21,236 nucleotides of DNA from Bacteroidota bacterium (lineage in GTDB: Bacteria; Bacteroidota; Bacteroidia; Bacteroidales; VadinHA17), in contig JAUWMO010000011.1 in assembly GCA_030613125.1 (NCBI GenBank), forward strand, positions 1-21,236. Reading direction: 5' to 3'. Numbering within the stretch: position 1 is the first letter of the stretch; every line of letters starts with the position of its first letter. Under the pieces are notes generated by a model. It was not told the DNA's origin and did not search any database. It was given only the letters and a program-made list of their open reading frames with translations. The position numbers were made by a program, and so were the translations under genes. Below, in pieces: positions 14,745 to 21,236 of this stretch.

Positions 14745-16301
14745 ATGGAACAAGTAAATATCAGATTCAAAGAAACTTTGCACAACCTTGGAATAGAAAA
14801 AGTCAATAAAGGTGTTTCAACAGGCACTAACTGGTTCAAAACCAAAGGAGCTTTGTCAGAATCAGAATCTCCGGTTGATGGAAGTATCATTGCAAAAATA
14901 CAAACCGCTACGGCTGAAGATTATGAATATGTAGTGGGGAAAGCACAGGATGCGTTTAAAATATGGCGGGAGATACCGGCACCGCAGAGGGGGGAAGTTG
15001 TTCGTCAGATCGGTCTGGCATTACGTAAAGCAAAAAAAGATTTGGGTAAACTTGTCACACTTGAAATGGGGAAGATCTTTCAGGAAGGAATGGGTGAGGT
15101 ACAGGAGATGATTGACATATGTGATTTTGCAGTTGGACAGGCCCGGCTTCTGAATGGATATACAATGCAATCGGAAAGGCCAAAACACAGACTATATGAC
15201 CAGTATCATCCCCTTGGTATTGTTGGATTAATCACTTCTTTTAACTTCCCTGTTGCAGTATGGGCCTGGAATTCTATGATTGCAGCAGTTGCAGGTGATG
15301 TAGTGATCTGGAAGCCCAGTTCAAAAACTCCCTTAACTGCCATCGCTACTATGAAAGTAATTTCAAAAGTCCTGAAAGATAATAACGTTCCTGAAGGTGT
15401 TTTCAATCTGGTTGTGGCGAAATCATCGGTTCTTGGTGATAATTTTGCTGCCGATCCCAGAATACCATTATTTTCTATCACTGGCTCCACCAGGGTTGGG
15501 AAAAGAGTTGGGGGTATTGTTGGCGAAAGATTAGGAAAAACAATTCTTGAATTAGGAGGGAATAATGCAATTATTATATCTGAATCAGCAGATCTGGATA
15601 TGGCAATTCTTTCAATTGTATTCGGTTCGGTTGGAACAGCAGGTCAGAGATGTACCACCACCCGTCGTTTGATAATCCATGAGAAGATATATGACAATGT
15701 AAAAAAACGACTTATTAATGCCTACGAACAAGTTTCAAGGAAGATCGGGGATCCCACAAAGGAAGAAACGCTTGTTGGTCCTGTTATAGATGGTGCTGCA
15801 GTTCAGTTGTTTCAAAATGCTATGGAAAAAGTAGAAGAAGAAGGTGGAAAAGTTATTTTTGGTGGAAGAGTATTTCAAAAAGCAAAGTTTGGCTCAGATT
15901 ATTATGTTGAACCGGCAATAGCAGAAGCTCAAAACAATTATGAGATCGTTCAGGAAGAAACATTTGCCCCCATATTATATCTTTTGAAATATAAAACCAT
16001 TGATGAGGCTATTGAGATCCAAAATGCTGTACCTCAGGGACTATCATCAGCAATTTTTACTCTTAATGTGCGTGAAGCTGAACAATTCCTTTCCGGAGCA
16101 GGGTCTGATTGTGGTATTGCCAATGTTAACATAGGAACCTCAGGTGCTGAGATAGGTGGAGCTTTTGGAGGTGAAAAAGATACAGGTGGTGGAAGAGAGT
16201 CAGGTTCAGATGCCTGGAAAGCCTATATGCGGAGACAGACCAATACAATAAATTATGGTACCGAACTGCCTCTAGCCCAAGGAATTAAGTTTGAAATATA
16301 G
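14745..16301 (+). CDS. amaB: ALDH7-family aldehyde dehydrogenase (aminoadipate semialdehyde dehydrogenase type)
   Basis: NAD(P)-dependent oxidation of an aldehyde. The closest family I recognise is ALDH7/antiquitin, which oxidises 2-aminoadipate 6-semialdehyde (in equilibrium with piperideine-6-carboxylate) to 2-aminoadipate in lysine breakdown. In the 518-residue protein FNFP at 166-169 carries the oxyanion Asn N167, ELGGNN at 269-274 the general base E269, and GTAGQRCTTTRRL around the nucleophile C303 is a family signature. The C-terminal GGAFGGEKDTGGGRESGSD and the following AYMRRQTNTINYG also mark ALDH7 rather than other ALDH groups. Length is typical. No lysine-catabolic neighbours are present, so the physiological substrate is inferred from family only. 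It appears monocistronic, with its own promoter and a terminator overlapping the end of dxs. Confidence 0.88.
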   Translation: MEQVNIRFKETLHNLGIEKVNKGVSTGTNWFKTKGALSESESPVDGSIIAKIQTATAEDYEYVVGKAQDAFKIWREIPAPQRGEVVRQIGLALRKAKKDLGKLVTLEMGKIFQEGMGEVQEMIDICDFAVGQARLLNGYTMQSERPKHRLYDQYHPLGIVGLITSFNFPVAVWAWNSMIAAVAGDVVIWKPSSKTPLTAIATMKVISKVLKDNNVPEGVFNLVVAKSSVLGDNFAADPRIPLFSITGSTRVGKRVGGIVGERLGKTILELGGNNAIIISESADLDMAILSIVFGSVGTAGQRCTTTRRLIIHEKIYDNVKKRLINAYEQVSRKIGDPTKEETLVGPVIDGAAVQLFQNAMEKVEEEGGKVIFGGRVFQKAKFGSDYYVEPAIAEAQNNYEIVQEETFAPILYLLKYKTIDEAIEIQNAVPQGLSSAIFTLNVREAEQFLSGAGSDCGIANVNIGTSGAEIGGAFGGEKDTGGGRESGSDAWKAYMRRQTNTINYGTELPLAQGIKFEI

Positions 16302-16314
16302 TGGTTTGCATTTA

Positions 16315-18240
16315 TTATCCTGCATGCGACAGGATTTTTGACCTTATAAGTTTTAAAACAACCTTATAAATACTGTCGGGGTCGAAGCCACATTCTTTGT
16401 ATAGTTCCATTTGTGTTCCCTGATCGATAAATTTATCCGGGATACCTAACCGTATAACCCGGGATGAATACCCTTTATCAGAGAAAAATTCAAGTACAGC
16501 ACTTCCCAGTCCACCAACTATAGTCCCATCCTCAACTGTAATGACTAATTTGAACTTCTTTCCAACTTTATGAAGAATAGATTCATCCAGAGGTTTCACA
16601 AACCTCATATCGTAATGTGACACATGAATATGCTCGCGTTTTAACTTATCAACAGCTTTTTTAACAAGATTTCCTGCATGTCCTATTGACAGAATTGCAA
16701 TATCATCACCTTTGCTGATTTGCCTTCCTTTACCTATTGGTATTTCATTAAATGGTTTTTTCCAATCTGGCATAACCCCTTTGCCACGCGGATATCTGAT
16801 TGAAAATGCTCCTTTCCCACCTGTTTGCGCAGTAAACATCAAGTTTCGTAGTTCTTCTTCATTCATTGGAGCCGAAACAGTCATATTAGGGATTGACCTG
16901 AAATATGCCAGATCATATGCTCCATGATGTGTTGCGCCATCGCTACCCACTAATCCTCCACGGTCAAGGCAAAAGACAACATCCAACTCCTGAAGGGCTA
17001 CATCATGTATTACCTGGTCATAGGCTCTCTGCATAAAAGTGGAATAAATGACGCAGAAAGGGATCATTCCCTGGGTGGCAAGACCTGCTGAAAACGTAAC
17101 AGCATGTTGTTCAGCAATACCCACATCAAAAGTCCTTTCAGGAAATTTTTCCATAACCATGTTCATAGAAGATCCTGTAGGCATGGCTGGAGTGATCCCA
17201 ACAATTTTTGAGTTTTTTTCAGCAAGCTCAATTAAGGTATGTCCGAATACCTCCTGATAATTTATTGGCTGTACTTTATCGGATTTAACTTCAAGGAATT
17301 TTCCGGTAATCTTATCAAACTTCCCAGGAGCATGGAAGGCAGTCTGATTAAGCTCTGCCTGTCTAAATCCCTTACCTTTGGTAGTCAAACAATGTAACAG
17401 TTTGGGGCCTGAAATGTGTTTCAGATCATTTAATACCTGGGTAAGGTGGATTATATCATGCCCATCAACAGGCCCAAAATACCTGAAATTCAGAGACTCA
17501 AAAAAATTACTCTCCTTAAGAAGGGTGCTTTTTAATCCATGTTCAAGTTGCTGGACCAATGAACGGGTATCAGGCCCCAACTTACTCATTTTTCCCAGTA
17601 GCTTCCAGACTTCATCCTTAAATCTGTTGTAGGTACGTGAGGTTGTTATATCAAGCAAATATTCATTCAGGGCCCCAACATTCGGATCAATGGCAATTCC
17701 GTTATCATTCAGAATAACCAGCAGATTTGTTTTTTCAATCCCGGCATTGTTCAAGCCTTCAAAAGCCAGACCGGCTGTCATTGCACCGTCACCAATTACA
17801 GAAACTATCTGACGGTCTTCATTATTATTTGCAGCCGCTACAGCCATTCCCAGAGCAGCAGATATTGAAGTTGATGAATGTCCAACTCCAAAAGCATCGT
17901 ATTCACTTTCCGACGTTTTAGGGAAACCACTAATACCCTTGTATTTACGGTTTGTATAAAAATTGTCACGACGCCCGGTAATGATTTTGTGTCCATAAGC
18001 CTGATGGCCGACATCCCAGATTATCTTATCGTAAGGCGTATTAAAAATGTAGTGTAATGCTACGGTAAGCTCTATAACCCCAAGGCTGGCACCAAAATGG
18101 CCGGAATTGGAACTTACAACATCAATGATGAACTCTCTGAGTTCCTTGCTGACCTGGATCAGATCTTCCGGCTTAAGCTTTCTAAGGTCGGAAGGATCAG
18201 AAATCCTATATAACAAACCAGTATTTGTCTCACCAGGCAT
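16315..18240 (-). CDS. dxs: 1-deoxy-D-xylulose-5-phosphate synthase
   Basis: Condenses pyruvate and glyceraldehyde 3-phosphate with loss of CO2, the first step of the MEP pathway to isopentenyl diphosphate; it requires thiamine diphosphate and magnesium. The 641-residue protein contains SGHFGASLG with H47, WDVGHQAYGHK with H79, the ThDP/Mg motif GDGAMTAGLAFEGLNNAG from 150, the transketolase signature DVGIAEQHAVTFSAGLA with the catalytic glutamate, and DRGGLVGSDGATHHG. The C-terminal transketolase domain is complete. Length matches the family. It is transcribed alone from a well-formed Bacteroidota promoter at 18272-18299 and converges on the aldehyde dehydrogenase with 13 bases between stops. 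Confidence 0.97.
   Translation of the reverse strand: MPGETNTGLLYRISDPSDLRKLKPEDLIQVSKELREFIIDVVSSNSGHFGASLGVIELTVALHYIFNTPYDKIIWDVGHQAYGHKIITGRRDNFYTNRKYKGISGFPKTSESEYDAFGVGHSSTSISAALGMAVAAANNNEDRQIVSVIGDGAMTAGLAFEGLNNAGIEKTNLLVILNDNGIAIDPNVGALNEYLLDITTSRTYNRFKDEVWKLLGKMSKLGPDTRSLVQQLEHGLKSTLLKESNFFESLNFRYFGPVDGHDIIHLTQVLNDLKHISGPKLLHCLTTKGKGFRQAELNQTAFHAPGKFDKITGKFLEVKSDKVQPINYQEVFGHTLIELAEKNSKIVGITPAMPTGSSMNMVMEKFPERTFDVGIAEQHAVTFSAGLATQGMIPFCVIYSTFMQRAYDQVIHDVALQELDVVFCLDRGGLVGSDGATHHGAYDLAYFRSIPNMTVSAPMNEEELRNLMFTAQTGGKGAFSIRYPRGKGVMPDWKKPFNEIPIGKGRQISKGDDIAILSIGHAGNLVKKAVDKLKREHIHVSHYDMRFVKPLDESILHKVGKKFKLVITVEDGTIVGGLGSAVLEFFSDKGYSSRVIRLGIPDKFIDQGTQMELYKECGFDPDSIYKVVLKLIRSKILSHAG
16317..16339 (+). 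terminator. Intrinsic terminator of the aldehyde dehydrogenase, inside the dxs 3' end
   Basis: ATCCTG (16317-16322), a seven-base loop, CAGGAT (16330-16335), then TTTT. The 6-bp stem plus T run sits 16 bases after the dehydrogenase stop. It overlaps the last codons of the convergent dxs gene, so the same bases serve as coding sequence on one strand and a likely terminator on the other. Confidence 0.55.
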
Positions 18241-18271
18241 TCAATGAGTATACTTTTAATGAAAAGTAGTG

Positions 18272-18299
18272 CAAAGATACAAATATTGTAACTAATCAA
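18272..18299 (-). promoter_or_regulatory. Bacteroidota-type promoter of dxs
   Basis: On the minus strand TTG (18299-18297) is followed after 17 bases by TATCTTTG (18279-18272), fitting the pattern TTG-N17-23-TAnnTTTG. Transcription should begin about 25 bases before the dxs ATG. It is the best promoter match in the window. Confidence 0.55.
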
Positions 18300-18354
18300 T
18301 ACCTGGAAAGTGTAAGAAACAGAATATATGATTAAAAAACGGGAGTGAAATTTC

Positions 18355-18362
18355 TATATTTG
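18355..18362 (+). promoter_or_regulatory. Candidate -7 promoter element for the OmpA-like lipoprotein
   Basis: TATATTTG matches TAnnTTTG about 128 bases upstream of the ATG at 18490. No -33 TTG is seen at the normal distance. The remaining leader is AT-rich. Confidence 0.35.
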
Positions 18363-18489
18363 CAAGTAAGTATCCAAAATCTAATTATATACTTAGTATT
18401 GCTATAGTCTCGTTTATTTAGTTGTCATATTACCTGATAAGCTTTTTTCTTATAACATTTAATAATTACTTTATCTAAACTTTATTTTC

Positions 18490-19503
18490 ATGATTAAAAA
18501 AGTGTTTCTCCCGGTTATTATTATAATCATTTCTTTATTCTTTTTTTCCTGTGTTTCTTCAAAACAATTTGCAGAGATTCAGGAACAGAGCAGAAAATAT
18601 CAGGACGAAAGAGATATGTTAAAAGCTGAAAACGAAAAATTAACGATTAAGAATACTGAAATGACCTCAAAAGTAAAAGTTTTAGAAGATGAGGTTGAAA
18701 AACTAACTAAAGAAATTGATAAAAAGTCAGAAGAATTTGAAGGTTTGAATAAAAACTATCAGATACTCAAGCGTGGCTTTCATGACCTTCGAAGTGCCCA
18801 GGACCAGTTGGCAAAAGGCAATAACCGTGAAACCAGAAGATTGCTGAAACAACTTCAGACCATCCAGGAAGAACTTATGGCCAGGGAAGATGAATTAAGA
18901 GGATTGGGGAAATCTTTAGATGCAAAGAAAAGAAACCTTGAAGAGATGCAGTATGAGGTGGAGAAGAGGAATACCAGGCTTTTAGAACTTGAAAAGATAC
19001 TGAAACAGAAAGATGCAATGATGGCTGATTTAAAAAATCAGGTTTCCAGTGCATTAATGGGGTTTGAGAACAATGAATTAACTGTTAACATGAAAAACGG
19101 GAAAGTGTATGTCTCTCTTGAAGAAAAGCTGCTTATTAAAACCGGCAGTTATTCAGTCGCGCCAAATGGGATCCGGGCAATTAAAAATCTTGCCCGGGTA
19201 CTCGAGCAAAACAGGGATATTTATGTTTTGATTGAAGGGCATACTGATAATGTTCCATATCGAAGCAGTGGAGGACACATACAGGACAACTGGGATTTAA
19301 GTGTAAAAAGAGCTACTTCCATAGTGAAAATATTACTTGACAATTCCAATATTGATCCTAAAAGAGTAACCGCTGCCGGCCGTGGAGAGTTTTACCCTGT
19401 CGATCAATCTAATACACCTGAGGCAAGGCAAAAAAACCGGAGGACAGAAATAATTCTGACACCTGACCTGGATAAACTATATGAAATACTTGAAACATAT
19501 TAG
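18490..19503 (+). CDS. OmpA-family peptidoglycan-binding lipoprotein with coiled coil
   Basis: A 337-residue envelope protein predicted to tether the outer membrane to peptidoglycan. A hydrophobic signal peptide at 1-20 ends in FFFSC, a lipobox with lipidated C21. Residues about 25-185 are a long coiled coil rich in E, K, Q and L (QERDMLKAEN-type heptads). The C-terminal OmpA/MotB domain, about 205-330, shows IEGHTDNVPY, the NWDLSVKRA helix and AAGRGEFYPV, with Asp and Arg residues that bind diaminopimelate in this family (the second in NRRTEI). There is no beta-barrel, so it is an OmpA-like rather than OmpA protein. The stop codon overlaps the GTG that opens the first DUF5686 remnant, and its last residues seem intact. 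Confidence 0.9.
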   Translation: MIKKVFLPVIIIIISLFFFSCVSSKQFAEIQEQSRKYQDERDMLKAENEKLTIKNTEMTSKVKVLEDEVEKLTKEIDKKSEEFEGLNKNYQILKRGFHDLRSAQDQLAKGNNRETRRLLKQLQTIQEELMAREDELRGLGKSLDAKKRNLEEMQYEVEKRNTRLLELEKILKQKDAMMADLKNQVSSALMGFENNELTVNMKNGKVYVSLEEKLLIKTGSYSVAPNGIRAIKNLARVLEQNRDIYVLIEGHTDNVPYRSSGGHIQDNWDLSVKRATSIVKILLDNSNIDPKRVTAAGRGEFYPVDQSNTPEARQKNRRTEIILTPDLDKLYEILETY

Positions 19504-19712
19504 TGAAATTTAAGATTTATGCAATACCAAAAATGCTAAGAAAAAGACTGAAAAAAGAGGGTATTAAATTAAACAAACCATTTGTTATGGAAAGTATCAG
19601 TAAAGTTCATTTTGAGCTGCCTGATAAGTTAGACCAGCAGGTTATCAGCATGCATTCTACAGGAGATGATAACAACACCTCCCCAATGGAAATGATAACC
19701 AATAATGCGTAA
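19503..19712 (+). pseudogene. DUF5686 family remnant, piece 1 (middle of the protein)
   Basis: A 69-codon frame from a GTG overlapping the OmpA-like stop codon. The part LNKPFVMESISKVHFELPD and the following QQVIS resembles the segment that lies between the carboxypeptidase-like N-terminal domain and the barrel in the large Bacteroidota outer-membrane proteins of the DUF5686 family. The signal peptide, the N-terminal domain and the preceding part are gone. The frame closes at 19712, eight bases after the next piece opens in a different frame. On its own it has no export signal. I read it as the 5' surviving piece of one broken gene spanning 19503-21107. Identification is by remembered family resemblance. 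Confidence 0.65.
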
Positions 19713-20826
19713 AGAAACAGAACGTAGTCTCCCTCCGGAACCACTGGAGATAAAAGAAAGAGTGAAAGTTACAGGGAATTCAGTGGTGAATGATTCGGCA
19801 TTCTGGGAAGAGCACAGGCCTATTCCGCTTTCCGGGGAAGAGACTTTAAGTTTTTCCGAAAAAGATTCCATAATCGAAAAAATGAACTCCCCTGAATACA
19901 AAGATTCGATTAGGTCAGCCCAGAGGAAATTCAGATTTAAATATTTACTACTGGGAAAAACTTTTGTATATAAGGATGATAGTACTAAATATACTAACCG
20001 GTTCAGTATGCCCGGACTTGTACAGCTTTCTTCATTTTCATACAATACTGTTGACGGATTCAGGTATGAAATGGATTTTTCTTATTCATTGACCGATACT
20101 TCTGGTCATGTATTAAGGGCAGCAACAGATTTGGCATATGCCTTCCACAGAAAGAACCTTGATGCAGACCTTAGTATAAGTTACATGATTAATCCTTTCA
20201 AGATGTCCAGGATAACAATTAATGGCGGACACATTACAATGGATTACGGAAGCGGCATGTCTGTATTTTTAAATACTGGTTATACACTTTTCGCCGAAGA
20301 AAATTATAAAAAATACTATCAGAAAGATTATATCCAATTCAGATATTCCCGGGAGATCATTAATGGGATGACATTTGATGGAGATGTTGAATATTTATAT
20401 AGGCGACCTTTACAAAATCATGCTTCCTTCAGAATAGTGAACTGGAAAGACAAAGAGTTTACAGATAACATACCTTCGCATCCCGATATGGATTCTACTC
20501 TGATTGAAGCACACAGGGCTATGTTTTTTACATTTAACTTTAGCTATACTCCCCGGCAGAGATATTATTTGCGAAAAACAGGCAAATATCCTGGAGAGAG
20601 CAAGTATCCGACATTCTTCCTGACCTACAGAAAAGCTGTTAAAGGTGTAGGTGGGAGCAGGGCTGATCTTGATTATTTTGAATCCGGTTTAAGACAGGGA
20701 TTGAATACCGGTTTCGGTGATTTTTTGTTTTATTCAGTTAAAGCCGGGGTGTTTATTACCGGGGGGAAAGTATTCTTTGCTGATTATAAACAATTTGAAA
20801 CAAATCCCATAATAATTTCCGTTTAA
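19705..20826 (+). pseudogene. DUF5686 family remnant, piece 2 (start of outer-membrane barrel)
   Basis: A 373-codon frame with the family landmark FWEEHRPIPLS near residue 34, followed by LLLGKTFVYKDD. A long run of alternating hydrophobic and polar residues in beta-strand style follows (YEMDFSYSLTD, LDADLSISYMIN, QFRYSREIINGMTFDGDVEYLYRR), as in an outer-membrane barrel. It has no signal peptide, so it could not be exported as an independent protein. In intact members, as I recall them, some 200 or more residues separate the segment in piece 1 from WEEHRP, so an internal deletion is likely at 19705. It stops at 20826, where the barrel continues in another frame. Confidence 0.7.
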
Positions 20827-21107
20827 TGCCTTATTACAGTTATGCAACACAAAACTGGTATGTTGAAGGCCACATTAGCTGGTCGACTGACCGTTTGTTG
20901 TTTAAAAGATTGCCACTGATTAATAATACCTTGATTGAAGAAAACCTGCTTTTCAACTATCTTACCACACCTGACCACCTGAATTATATTGAGATAGGAT
21001 ATGGCTTATCAAACATTTTCCTTATGTTTAATGTTGAAGTTATGGTTGCTATTAAGCAATTTAATAGGTCTTATAATATTGGTTTCAGGATAAGTGCAGC
21101 TATTTAA
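20826..21107 (+). pseudogene. DUF5686 family remnant, piece 3 (C-terminal barrel strands)
   Basis: A 93-codon frame whose ATG overlaps the stop of piece 2 (TAATG). Reading this frame slightly upstream gives FRLMPYYSYATQNWYVEGHIS, which continues the barrel directly. The end, NIGFRISAAI, has the alternating pattern and terminal hydrophobic residue of a last barrel strand. The simplest explanation is a one- or two-base frameshift near 20800-20826 within the original gene. The fragment has no signal peptide. Confidence 0.7.
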
Positions 21108-21191
21108 ACTTTTTTTAAAAGCAATTTACAGGCAATTTGAACTTGGCATTATATTTGTTTAATAATTACAAAGGCAACTTTTATTGTAAAA

Positions 21192-21209
21192 ATATGTTTT
21201 ATAACATAT
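21192..21209 (+). terminator. Weak hairpin after the DUF5686 remnant
   Basis: ATATGTT, loop TTAT, AACATAT followed by a run of T (21211-21215). The symmetry would allow termination, but the stem is almost all A-T. TATATTTG at 21150-21157, upstream of it, matches TAnnTTTG and might belong to a gene beyond the window edge. Confidence 0.3.
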
Positions 21210-21236
21210 ATTTTTAATTTATAATTTATAAATAAC

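Noticed and set aside
19629..20045. 138-codon minus-strand frame
   Set aside because: Antisense to the DUF5686 remnant; the plus-strand reading contains a recognisable family landmark and this one does not.
1..21236. CRISPR arrays, defence genes, toxin-antitoxin pairs, integrases, transposases, prophage genes
   Set aside because: No regularly spaced direct repeats and no proteins of these classes were recognised on either strand.

Overview
The window looks like AT-rich chromosomal core DNA from a member of the Bacteroidota, probably a Bacteroidales/Marinilabiliales-like anaerobe or facultative anaerobe. Evidence: several starts are preceded by the Bacteroidota -7 promoter element TAnnTTTG rather than by Shine-Dalgarno sites; glycyl-tRNA synthetase is the single-chain type; succinate dehydrogenase/fumarate reductase is the three-gene cytochrome b type in order C-A-B; and remnants of a DUF5686 outer-membrane protein, a family typical of this phylum, lie at the right end. 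Family assignments are from recognised motifs only; no database search was possible.

Layout. 1-195: no gene; a strong stem-loop at the very left edge and a spaced 12-bp inverted repeat. 196-1743 (-): glyS, divergent from nadB (2130-3710, +), L-aspartate oxidase of NAD synthesis. 3802-4827 (-): a DusB-type tRNA dihydrouridine synthase with a TTG start, divergent from a CPBP membrane protease (4878-5807, +). 5839-6570 (-): conserved protein of unknown function. 6571-6945: gene-free and rich in palindromes. 6946-8334 (+): M24 Xaa-Pro aminopeptidase. 8344-11727 (-): the sdh/frd operon (cytochrome b, flavoprotein, iron-sulfur subunit). 11888-12117 (+): a badly decayed alpha/beta hydrolase. 12128-14224 (-): a probable two-gene unit of dCMP deaminase then S41 C-terminal processing protease, downstream of tRNA-Leu(CAA) and its terminator. 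14358-14744: gene-free, with an inverted 13-bp copy of part of the tRNA and a perfect small hairpin. 14745-16301 (+): ALDH7/antiquitin-type semialdehyde dehydrogenase, whose terminator runs into the 3' end of the convergent dxs (16315-18240, -). 18490-19503 (+): OmpA-like coiled-coil lipoprotein, followed directly by three out-of-register pieces of a broken DUF5686 gene (19503-21107). 21108-21236: AT-rich, with a weak hairpin.

The genes are mostly unrelated housekeeping functions: translation (glyS, dus, tRNA-Leu), NAD synthesis (nadB), anaerobic or aerobic electron transfer (sdh/frd), isoprenoid precursors (dxs), pyrimidine deoxynucleotides (dCMP deaminase), peptide turnover and envelope proteolysis. 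I found no defence system, CRISPR array, transposase, integrase or biosynthetic cluster, and nothing I would call a new multi-gene system. The observations most worth a second look are the two decaying genes, the tRNA-derived inverted fragment, the left-edge RNA-like hairpin with a partial resemblance to the end of 23S rRNA, and the clustered palindromes upstream of the aminopeptidase.
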